Part shown: positions 1 through 6,057 of the stretch, in pieces
Numbering within the stretch: the first letter of the stretch is position 1
Layout: each line of letters starts with the position of its first letter
Source of the DNA: an uncultured Desulfobacterales bacterium
Lineage (GTDB): Bacteria; Desulfobacterota; Desulfobacteria; Desulfobacterales; JAFDCJ01
DNA length: 6,274 bases
Reading direction: 5' to 3'
Assembly: GCA_945787595.1 (NCBI GenBank)
Contig: CALZJV010000370.1
Span: 1-6,274, forward strand
Translations under genes and position numbers: made by a program
The notes under the pieces: model-generated
Databases searched by the model: none
Told to the model about the DNA's origin: nothing
Seen by the model: only the letters and a program-made list of their open reading frames with translations

Positions 1-557
1 GGCAGGCTGACTGTCAAGCTGGGGTCCAGCAGCACCAGGTCCGGCAAAAGTTCATGCCCCCAGGCCCACACCTTGTTTCCCTGGCTGGTCGTGAATACGG
101 CGGTTCGCGTGACTTCCGATCCGGTTCCCGCAGTTGTGGGTATCAGGATCCTTTTCAACCCGGGTTCGGGAAATGGACGGGCGCAGAGGGCATAATCTTC
201 TACCGCAATCTCATCTTCTGCAATGACTGCGGCAAGTTTGGCGACATCGAGGGCCGATCCTCCCCCTATTCCGACTATAAAGGGGTGATTAAGCCGACGC
301 AACAGCTGGGCCAGCTTGTCGATGATGGCGGCATGAGGTTCGCCCGCCAACTCACTGAAAACCGTCAGATCATATCCGGGTCGCTCCAACACCGATCGGA
401 TACGATCCAGGATGCCGGCTTTGATGACGCCGGAATCACTGACCACCACGATTTCGCAGGTTTCCCGGTCCAACTCGGCAATGTCTTCTGCCAGTTGTTC
501 GACCCGGTCGATGCCGAATGAAACGGCGTTGATGCCCAGGAAAGAAAATGGATTCAT
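1..557 (-). CDS. Iron-containing (class IV) alcohol dehydrogenase, N-terminal part, cut by window edge
   Basis: Reading the minus strand from the ATG at 557-555 gives 185 uninterrupted codons that run off the left edge, so the C-terminal half is missing. The protein starts MNPFSFLGIN. It carries the nucleotide-binding signature GGGSALDVAK (residues 98-107) and the second family motif TTAGTGSEVT (141-150), followed by PDLVLLDPSL (172-181). These identify the Fe-ADH / dehydroquinate-synthase-like fold, which reduces aldehydes or oxidises alcohols with NAD(P)H in the cytoplasm. The Asp and His metal ligands of this family lie further on and are outside the window, so metal use and integrity cannot be checked. 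The substrate is not readable from this part; maleylacetate reductase-type and phosphonate-pathway members share these motifs. The start is supported by AGGAG just upstream (TTAGGAGCCTTA then ATG). Two of the sampled lines suggest GC well above the rest of the window (one 60-base line counts 57%). It is divergent from the sensor genes. Confidence 0.93.
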   Translation of the reverse strand, partial: MNPFSFLGINAVSFGIDRVEQLAEDIAELDRETCEIVVVSDSGVIKAGILDRIRSVLERPGYDLTVFSELAGEPHAAIIDKLAQLLRRLNHPFIVGIGGGSALDVAKLAAVIAEDEIAVEDYALCARPFPEPGLKRILIPTTAGTGSEVTRTAVFTTSQGNKVWAWGHELLPDLVLLDPSLTVSL

Positions 558-593
558 TTAAGGCTCCTAAATATTTTTTTTAAAGATGACGTT

Positions 594-620
594 ACTATAT
601 TGAGGACAATTGAGGTTCAA
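594..620 (-). promoter_or_regulatory. Candidate promoter of the dehydrogenase gene
   Basis: On the minus strand there is a -10-like TATAGT (599-594, five of six consensus bases) preceded by TTGAAC (620-615, four of six) with a 15-base spacer, shorter than the ideal 17. Transcription would start near 587 and give a leader of about 30 nucleotides ending at the AGGAG of the dehydrogenase. The short spacer is the main weakness. Confidence 0.35.
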
Positions 621-689
621 ATTGCAAGTTGCAGAGTATACAGCATCTGATAATAGTTTCAAATCAAAAGGAACCAAATTTTGTTTTGT

Positions 690-719
690 TTGACAGTTAC
701 TTAGCAATTTTGCTATTAA
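690..719 (+). promoter_or_regulatory. Candidate sigma-70-type promoter for the sensor operon
   Basis: A perfect -35 hexamer TTGACA (690-695) is followed after 18 bases by TATTAA (714-719, four of six consensus bases). It is the best -35 match upstream of the binding-protein gene. Predicted start of transcription is near 726. The spacer contains a perfect dyad and the promoter is bracketed by a second inverted repeat, which suggests regulation. This is a by-eye consensus match, without experimental support. Confidence 0.4.
702..715. promoter_or_regulatory. Operator-like dyad between -35 and -10
   Basis: TAGCAA (702-707) and TTGCTA (710-715) form a perfect 6-base inverted repeat separated by two T's. 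It lies inside the spacer of the candidate rightward promoter and overlaps the first two bases of the -10 hexamer. A dimeric regulator bound here would sit directly on the promoter. The symmetry is seen directly; the operator role is inferred. Confidence 0.35.
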
Positions 720-855
720 AGTTTATAGGTGCTGTATAAACCTTAATCACCGAAAGAATACTTGTTCTGAAAGTCCTTTTTCAAATTGATACGCATCCGG
801 CACTCTCCTCTGACTCTGATTTGGATTGACCTGATTCTCAAAGCAATGATTACAG

Positions 856-879
856 CTTAATATTCCTGATTAAGTTTTT
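856..879 (+). promoter_or_regulatory. Leader dyad followed by T-run
   Basis: CTTAAT (856-861) and ATTAAG (869-874) are perfect 6-base inverted arms with a 7-base loop, followed immediately by TTTTT (875-879). The form resembles a small intrinsic terminator or attenuator in the leader, 63 bases before the gene start, but the stem has only one G-C pair and would be weak. It could equally be a protein-binding dyad. Confidence 0.25.
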
Positions 880-928
880 ATGAATATACCGTCTTGGATT
901 TCTATATGCATATGTTTTTTAAACTAGT

Positions 929-934
929 AAGGAG
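929..934 (+). promoter_or_regulatory. Ribosome binding site that fixes the binding-protein start
   Basis: AAGGAG at 929-934 lies 7 bases before ATG 942. The longer open frame would need a TTG at 894, or ATGs at 906 or 912, none of which has a comparable site in front. This decides the start in favour of 942. Confidence 0.8.
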
Positions 935-941
935 TAGAATT

Positions 942-1955
942 ATGTCCTGCAATAAGCGCTGTTCATACCTGATGGCATTATTTACCGTAATTTATCTTTT
1001 CTTCAATATACCCTTGATCGAAGCCGCTTCTTATAAAATTTTGGTCGTGATGAGTTATGAAAAAGAAAATCCATGGTGTATACAAATAAAAGAGGGAATT
1101 AATTCTGTTTTAGCAGGCAACAGTGATATAAAATACTTTTATATGGACACGAAGAAAAATTTTGAGGGCGGTGTCCGCAAGGCCAAAGAAGCTTATGAAT
1201 TATATAAACGATTCCGGCCAGACGGTGTCATCGCAGCTGATGATAACGCCCAGAGCATGTTTGTATTACCCTATTTAAAGGATAAAACTGAAACTCCGGT
1301 AATGTTTTGCGCTGTGAACGATGAACCTAAAAAATATGGTTACCCAGCTTCAAATGTATCAGGGATATTAGAACGCGATTTTATCAGCGAATCAATTGCG
1401 TTTGCAAAACAGCTTGTCCCTTCGATTAACACGGTCGGATTTCTTGCCAAAGACAGCCCTTCCGGTCAGGCGATACGAAAGCAGGTTGAAATTGAATCGC
1501 ACACCTATTTAGCAAAATTCGCAGGTTTCAAATTAGTGAAAACCATCAAAGAGACTCTCGCGGTGCTCGCAGAGTATAAGAAGACATGTGATGTTTTATT
1601 TATTACTTCTACCAACGGCATCTTGGATACTGACGGTAAACCATTAGACAATCAACAGGTAACCAAGACCGTAGCAAAATACTATAAAAAACCTTTGATT
1701 GGCGCCAACGATTTTCATGTGAGATACGGGGTTTTATGCGCGGTTGTCAAATCGGGCAATGCTCAGGGAAGAATGTCGGCAGAGATGCTGTTAAAAGCGA
1801 TAAAGGGCACAGCCATCAAACATATTCCTATAACTGTAAATAAATACGGCAGACGAATGTTAAATGTAACGGTGATGAAAGAACTGGGGATTAGACCTAA
1901 ACGAAGGGTTTTAGTCGGCACGCAATTGGTAAAAACATCTGAAAATAGCAAATGA
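942..1955 (+). CDS. Periplasmic ABC_sub_bind-type substrate-binding protein
   Basis: The 337-residue product begins MSCNKRCSY, with a basic N-region, a hydrophobic core (about residues 9-25) and a likely signal peptidase I site around IEAAS (after residue 28 or 29). It is therefore exported to the periplasm, with no lipobox cysteine at the cleavage site. The mature part (YKILVVMSYEKENPW..., then FRPDGVIAADDNAQ, ...PVMFCAVND..., ...PLIGANDFHVRYGVLCAVV...) reads as a type I two-lobe binding protein of the ABC_sub_bind family (PF04392), whose usual length matches. The ligand cannot be read from the sequence. No ABC permease or ATPase gene is adjacent; instead a membrane histidine kinase starts 64 bases downstream on the same strand. 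A role as ligand-capturing partner of that kinase is therefore more likely than transport, although components elsewhere in the genome cannot be excluded. The start at 942 is chosen on the strong AAGGAG. No truncation or frameshift is seen. Confidence 0.88.
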   Translation: MSCNKRCSYLMALFTVIYLFFNIPLIEAASYKILVVMSYEKENPWCIQIKEGINSVLAGNSDIKYFYMDTKKNFEGGVRKAKEAYELYKRFRPDGVIAADDNAQSMFVLPYLKDKTETPVMFCAVNDEPKKYGYPASNVSGILERDFISESIAFAKQLVPSINTVGFLAKDSPSGQAIRKQVEIESHTYLAKFAGFKLVKTIKETLAVLAEYKKTCDVLFITSTNGILDTDGKPLDNQQVTKTVAKYYKKPLIGANDFHVRYGVLCAVVKSGNAQGRMSAEMLLKAIKGTAIKHIPITVNKYGRRMLNVTVMKELGIRPKRRVLVGTQLVKTSENSK

Positions 1956-2007
1956 TCGAGGCATCTTAAACGAGCTCCATTTTTCTTCGATCCCTAAATT
2001 TCCGCTG

Positions 2008-2014
2008 AAAGAGG
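2008..2014 (+). promoter_or_regulatory. Ribosome binding site of the hybrid kinase
   Basis: AAAGAGG, a purine-rich Shine-Dalgarno-like site, lies 5 bases before ATG 2020. It supports this start, which also places the first membrane helix right at the N-terminus as expected. There is no strong terminator in the 64 bases after the binding-protein gene, so co-transcription is likely. Confidence 0.6.
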
Positions 2015-2019
2015 CCTAA

Positions 2020-5000
2020 ATGAATCGCATCGCACAATTATTCAAAGGAAGCATTATCAATAAGGTAATTTTATTGATTGCTTTTATCATAATATCAGTT
2101 GGGACCATTCTAGCGGTAAACACAATATCCTTTTTTTATGTGAAAGAATCACTGGAGCTGATCATTGACCGTGATGTCGGACAGGTAATCGAGAATACGA
2201 CCATCAATGAAAATTTAAGAAATGCGATTGTTGTGCGCGACCTGTTGATCAATACGTTTACTGAACGCAAAAATACTTTAGCGCAGGAGAAAAGTCGACT
2301 TATCGATGCGATAAAAGCGGACATAAGATCCTTAAAAATAGATGAAACTACCTCAAAAAAGATTTTTCAAGAATACATTAAAAAGTTAAATAAGCTATTC
2401 GATCAATGCGCAGCGATAAATGGAATTTTAGAAGAAATAAATGCCACCGAAAAATCACTGGATATCCAGCTGTCTATTTTAGATGGGATCGTGGTTGAAA
2501 AAGAATTGACAATTGCGGTTGAAGACAGCGAAGAAGCCGAATCAATAAAACAATTATCTATAATGCTACCGGGATATCGTGAAATTTATTTTGAAATAAT
2601 TTTTGAATTAATCAACATGAAGCATGCACATTTAGAGACCAATGAGATTAATCAGAAACATGAGCAAAAAATACTATCCTTATTGGAAGAGTTTGACATC
2701 GGGCTCCGCGCAATCCCAATTGCTTGGAAAGACATCGTTCCCTACGTCCGAAATCTGGTGGAATTGACGTTACGATATAAATCCCAAGTCGCCAAAATTT
2801 TTGAAAGCATGCGAAAATTTAATGATCACCTTGGTGTTTTAAAACTTATAGAAAAACAGATGGTTGCTGAAACTTCGATGATCAATAATCAGATCATCAA
2901 AAAAACTTCCGCTATTCGCAGAGACACCTCAAAAAACATCACGTCAAGTATCAAAACCACAACATTTTTGTCCAGCATCATCATTTTAATCCTTGGTGTT
3001 TTAGGCGTATTTACCGTGAGACTGGTTCAGCCGATCAAAAGGTTAAGTATTGGGGCTGATAAAATTGGGGCTGGAGATCTAAATTTCAACGTTAAAATAG
3101 ACTCAAATGATGAAATTGGACATCTTGCCGAATCCTTTAATCATATGACCCATAATTTGCGTGAAACGACTGTTTCCAAGGAATATGTTCAAAATATTTT
3201 AAAAAGTATGAATGAATCTTTGATCGTATTAACCCCGCAAGGCAACATCCAAACGGTAAATCAGGCTACCTGCGACCTATTAGGTTATAAAGCAGAGGAA
3301 CTTGTCGGAGAACATGTCGGAAAAATAATTGGCGAGACTGAAGGAAGAAACATTACAAAGAAAAAATTGAATCATAAATCGGAGGTTGAAAAGTCAGTTC
3401 GGCAACGATTTATAATAAATAGTGAAAATACGGTTTTAGGTAAAGACGGCCGCGAGATTCCGGTACTTTTTTCTGCTTCTGCCATGTCAGATAAAGATGA
3501 AAACATTCAAGGGATGGTTTGCGTCGCTACTGACATCACTGAGCGCAAGCAAGCCGAGGTGGCTCTGAAAGTCAGTGAATCCAATTATCGTGAACTGTTT
3601 AATGCAGAACCGGATGCAATTATCATTACGGATGCCGAAACCAAACGCATAGTGGATGTCAACCCGGCTGCCTTGAAGCTTTATGGTTACGGCTATGATG
3701 AAATGTGTGGGCTTCAGGCGGTGACCCTATCGGCCGACCCGGAAAGAGCTGTAAAGCATATCCGACAAGTTTTGTCGGAAGACTCGTTTGAAGGAACCCG
3801 GGAGATTGTTCAGGGCTTGCACAAAAGCAAAGATGGTACCGTATTTCCGGTGGAAGTTGGACACGGAATTTACACCCGCGACGGTCGTAAAATGATCTGT
3901 GCCGTCATGCGAGATATCAGCAAACGCAAACGGATAGAAGAGGAGCTGGCTGCGGAAAAAGAACGCCTAACCGTAACCTTGCGAAGTATCGGCGACGGGG
4001 TTATTTCAACCGATTTACTAGGAAATATTATTTCAGTTAACCAAGTGGCAGAAGAGCTGACGGGTTGGAATGAAAATGAAGCCATTGGCAAGCCACTTCC
4101 CAATGTTTTTCATATCGTAGATGAGTTTAATCGCAAACGTTGTGAAGACCCTGTGCGCAAAGTAATGCAAACCGGCGGGGTTGTCGGTCTTGCCAATAAT
4201 ACCATCCTCATCGGCAGGGATGGAAAAGAACATGTTATTGCAGATAGCGGTGCGCCCATAAGGGATAGCCAAAATAAAATTATCGGTGCGGTCTTGGTGT
4301 TTCGAGATATTACTGAAAAACGGAAAATGGAAGCGGAGCTTGTTAATGCCCAAAAACTTGAATCCTTAGGGGTCTTAGCCGGAGGTATTGCGCATGATTT
4401 CAATAACTTTTTAACGGCGATCATCGGCAACCTGTCGCTGGCTAAGATCGATTCCAAGCCTGGTGATCAAGTCCTTGTCCTGCTGAACGAAATGGAAAAA
4501 GCCTCTTTACAAGCTAAAAATCTCACCCAACAGCTACTTACATTTTCAAGGGGGGGTGAACCGGTCAAGAAATTTGTCAACTTGACTGAGCTGGTCAAAA
4601 ATTCAGCGACCTTTTCCTTGAGAGGGTCTAATGTCCGGTGCGAATTTTCCATCCCGCAAGATTTGCTGCCGGTCGACGTCGATGAGGGCCAAATTGGTCA
4701 AGTCATAAATAACTTGGTTCTCAATGCCGATCATGCCATGCCGGAGGGAGGCATCATTGAAATTTGTGCTGAAAACATCACTTTAACGGCAGACAGTGAA
4801 TTTTCTCTACCGGCAGGTCCATACCTTAAAACATCATTTCGGGACCACGGTGTCGGAATAGGCCCGGATCACCTTCCCAAAGTTTTCGATCCTTATTTTA
4901 CGACCAAACAAAAGGGCAGTGGTCTTGGGCTTACGGTCGCCTATTCTATTATTGATAAACATAACGGTCGCATGACAGTAGAATCTGAGCTTGGCCATGG

Positions 5001-5469
5001 CACCACCTTTACGATTTATTTGCCTGCTTCTGAGAAACCGGCAGGTCAACCAGCTGATGAAGAAAAACGCTTGTTTATTGGGAAAGGTAAAATTTTGGTA
5101 ATGGATGATGAAGAATTTATCCGCGACCTTGCAGTTCAAATGCTAAGCAAAATTGGATATGAGGTATCGGTAGCCCATGACGGCAACGAAGCCATTGAGA
5201 TGTACAGACATGCTCAAATAAGGGGGGAACCATTTGATACAGTGATTATGGATCTTACCGTTCCCGGTGGCATGGGCGGAAAAGAGGCTATCCGGAAGCT
5301 TAAAACATTAGATCCCAATGTCAAGGCGCTCGTATCCAGCGGCTATTCCAATGATCCCATAATGTCCAATTTCAGGGACTATGGTTTCCTGGGAGTTGTT
5401 AAAAAACCCTACCGGATTCAAGATATGAGTGACGCCCTGCGGGCCATGATAAAGGTAAAAACAGAATAA
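2020..5469 (+). CDS. Membrane-bound hybrid sensor histidine kinase with helical ectodomain, HAMP, three PAS domains and C-terminal receiver
   Basis: Domains in order of the 1149 residues: membrane helix about 16-41; extracytoplasmic, charged, almost wholly helix-favouring domain about 42-314; second membrane helix about 315-335; HAMP about 336-388 (P338, DEIG 364-367); PAS1 about 388-512; PAS2 about 516-640; PAS3 about 645-770; HisKA with H-box GGIAHDFNN, phospho-accepting H792; HATPase_c with N-box N898/N902, G1 box DHGVG (942-946), F-box VFDPYFTTK (955-963) and G2 box GSGLGL (966-971); receiver about 1023-1145 with acidic pair D1029/D1030, phospho-acceptor D1078, S1106 or S1107 as the switch residue and K1129-P1130. 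All catalytic residues are present, so the kinase should autophosphorylate and pass phosphate to its own receiver. There is no Hpt or DNA-binding output domain, so a separate partner is needed. The ectodomain length and helical character recall HBM-type sensors such as TorS, but this is not proven. Likely in one operon with the upstream binding protein. Confidence 0.95.
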   Translation: MNRIAQLFKGSIINKVILLIAFIIISVGTILAVNTISFFYVKESLELIIDRDVGQVIENTTINENLRNAIVVRDLLINTFTERKNTLAQEKSRLIDAIKADIRSLKIDETTSKKIFQEYIKKLNKLFDQCAAINGILEEINATEKSLDIQLSILDGIVVEKELTIAVEDSEEAESIKQLSIMLPGYREIYFEIIFELINMKHAHLETNEINQKHEQKILSLLEEFDIGLRAIPIAWKDIVPYVRNLVELTLRYKSQVAKIFESMRKFNDHLGVLKLIEKQMVAETSMINNQIIKKTSAIRRDTSKNITSSIKTTTFLSSIIILILGVLGVFTVRLVQPIKRLSIGADKIGAGDLNFNVKIDSNDEIGHLAESFNHMTHNLRETTVSKEYVQNILKSMNESLIVLTPQGNIQTVNQATCDLLGYKAEELVGEHVGKIIGETEGRNITKKKLNHKSEVEKSVRQRFIINSENTVLGKDGREIPVLFSASAMSDKDENIQGMVCVATDITERKQAEVALKVSESNYRELFNAEPDAIIITDAETKRIVDVNPAALKLYGYGYDEMCGLQAVTLSADPERAVKHIRQVLSEDSFEGTREIVQGLHKSKDGTVFPVEVGHGIYTRDGRKMICAVMRDISKRKRIEEELAAEKERLTVTLRSIGDGVISTDLLGNIISVNQVAEELTGWNENEAIGKPLPNVFHIVDEFNRKRCEDPVRKVMQTGGVVGLANNTILIGRDGKEHVIADSGAPIRDSQNKIIGAVLVFRDITEKRKMEAELVNAQKLESLGVLAGGIAHDFNNFLTAIIGNLSLAKIDSKPGDQVLVLLNEMEKASLQAKNLTQQLLTFSRGGEPVKKFVNLTELVKNSATFSLRGSNVRCEFSIPQDLLPVDVDEGQIGQVINNLVLNADHAMPEGGIIEICAENITLTADSEFSLPAGPYLKTSFRDHGVGIGPDHLPKVFDPYFTTKQKGSGLGLTVAYSIIDKHNGRMTVESELGHGTTFTIYLPASEKPAGQPADEEKRLFIGKGKILVMDDEEFIRDLAVQMLSKIGYEVSVAHDGNEAIEMYRHAQIRGEPFDTVIMDLTVPGGMGGKEAIRKLKTLDPNVKALVSSGYSNDPIMSNFRDYGFLGVVKKPYRIQDMSDALRAMIKVKTE

Positions 5470-5494
5470 AGTCATCACTGGAGTCTTCAATTAT

Positions 5495-5536
5495 TAAAGA
5501 GGTAAACTTTCGGCTTGCTTCTTTAGTTTCTTTTTC
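5495..5536 (+). terminator. Weak terminator-like hairpin after the kinase gene
   Basis: TAAAGA (5495-5500) can pair with TCTTTA (5520-5525), extendable by a T-G and an A-T pair, followed by the T-rich GTTTCTTTTTC (5526-5536). It is 26 bases after the kinase stop codon, where an operon terminator would be expected. The stem is AT-rich with a 19-base loop, so it would be a poor intrinsic terminator. Confidence 0.25.
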
Positions 5537-5698
5537 TTGCATGATTTCGCAAATCCGGAATGAATCACCAACCAGCTGGCATTTAGTTTTATGGAAATTT
5601 ATCACAACTCAATGTCAACAGCCCATTCATAAATTCCGATCCGCTTCCATAGGAAACCCATACCAAACAAAAGCGTCATGGGTACCGCTATGTCTTGG

Positions 5699-5722
5699 GG
5701 ATTTGAGGGACGGATTTGAGGG
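5699..5722 (+). repeat. Short tandem repeat, 11 of 13 bases identical
   Basis: GGATTTGAGGG occurs at 5699-5709 and again at 5712-5722, giving a 13-base period with the two bases AC between the copies. Only two units are present. It is in a region with no recognised gene, and no function is apparent. Confidence 0.7.
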
Positions 5723-5726
5723 GTTG

Positions 5727-5765
5727 ATCAAAAAATTCCAATTCGAATTTTATTAATCTTTTGAT
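5727..5765. repeat. AT-rich compound palindrome
   Basis: An inner hairpin AAAATTC (5732-5738) / GAATTTT (5745-5751), with loop CAATTC, sits within outer arms ATCAAAA (5727-5733) / TTTTGAT (5759-5765). The perfect palindrome AATTCGAATT occupies 5740-5749. There is no T-run after either side, so it is not a normal intrinsic terminator. Confidence 0.5.
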
Positions 5766-5915
5766 GGATTATACTCTGTCTTCAGCTACAGTAATTTTCA
5801 AATGGCACCGCCGGTCAGGTATATTCAATATCAATCACGTCCCAGATTACAATTATAAACGTCTTCAAAAGTCAAAGCCCAGAAAATTTATATGTTTCTT
5901 GCGAATATGAGTGGA

Positions 5916-5943
5916 TATATTTGTGGCTAGCTGGACAAATATA
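5916..5943. repeat. Perfect 9-base inverted repeat
   Basis: TATATTTGT (5916-5924) and ACAAATATA (5935-5943) are exact reverse complements around the 10-base loop GGCTAGCTGG. The right arm overlaps the left arm of the larger palindromic element at 5930-6057, so the two pairings exclude each other. Confidence 0.6.
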
Positions 5944-6057
5944 CAATAGAATCAGATTGTTGACCGAATTTGGTTGGGCACGTAATGTAAAATTGGCATT
6001 ATACGTGGATTGGCCAGGGGAAACCCACAATACCCGGTAATTGTAAGTTTGTCCAGC
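5930..6057. repeat. Imperfect palindromic element of about 128 bases, MITE-like
   Basis: The 18-base left end GCTGGACAAATATACAAT (5930-5947) matches the reverse complement of the right end ATTGTAAGTTTGTCCAGC (6040-6057) at 16 of 18 positions. Further complementary blocks lie on the same axis: ATTGT 5956-5960 with ACAAT 6027-6031, and TGG 5971-5973 with CCA 6014-6016. Shifted by one to three bases, CACGTAATG 5979-5987 pairs with CATTATACGTG 5997-6007. The whole stretch could fold into one long imperfect hairpin. Terminal inverted repeats on a short non-coding element suggest a degenerate miniature transposable element, but I see no clear target duplication and only one copy in the window. A structured RNA is an alternative. 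Confidence 0.45.

Larger units (their letters stand above)
637..738. repeat. Inverted repeat pair bracketing the promoter
   Basis: TATACAGCA at 637-645 is matched by its exact reverse complement TGCTGTATA at 730-738. In RNA or with one G-T pair the match extends to 11 positions (637-647 with 728-738). The arms are centred about 93 bases apart, close to nine helical turns. The right arm starts just after the predicted transcription start, and the candidate promoter lies between the arms. This is compatible with paired regulator sites and looping, but could be chance in AT-rich DNA. Confidence 0.35.
558..941. other. Divergent intergenic region, 384 bases, regulatory
   Basis: No convincing reading frame lies here. 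The stretch separates the leftward dehydrogenase from the rightward binding-protein gene. It is AT-rich, with a T8 tract near 573-581. It contains a candidate promoter for each direction and several inverted repeats, listed separately. If the rightward promoter at 690-719 is used, the binding-protein mRNA would carry an untranslated leader of roughly 215 nucleotides, which is long for a bacterial gene and leaves room for leader-based control. I did not recognise any known riboswitch, and no sigma-54 type -24/-12 pair was found by eye. Confidence 0.7.

Noticed and set aside
54..521. Open frame of 155 codons on the plus strand
   Set aside because: It is antisense to the dehydrogenase, whose motifs GGGSALDVAK and TTAGTGSEVT read on the minus strand; the plus-strand product has no family resemblance and no ribosome binding site.
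894..941. Longer N-terminus of the binding protein starting at TTG 894 (or ATG 906/912)
   Set aside because: No Shine-Dalgarno site precedes these codons, while ATG 942 has AAGGAG at the right distance and starts a normal signal peptide.
1954..1992. GATCGA / TCGATC inverted repeat between the binding-protein and kinase genes as a terminator
   Set aside because: Arms are only 6 bases with a 27-base loop and no T-run after the right arm; too weak to separate the two genes.
2967..2976. TTTGTCCAGC inside the kinase gene, identical to an arm of the 5930-6057 palindrome
   Set aside because: It is explained by the codons of the second membrane helix; flanking bases do not match, so a chance 10-base identity.
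5399..5605. Minus-strand frame with GTG start overlapping the 3' end of the kinase
   Set aside because: It overlaps a solid gene by 71 bases, has no convincing ribosome binding site, and shows no family resemblance.
5541..5756. Open frame of 71 codons on the plus strand
   Set aside because: No ribosome binding site, no recognisable family, and it spans the 13-base tandem repeat; probably chance.
5803..5820. TGGCAC resembling a sigma-54 -24 element
   Set aside because: No GC-containing -12 element at the required spacing, and no gene follows.
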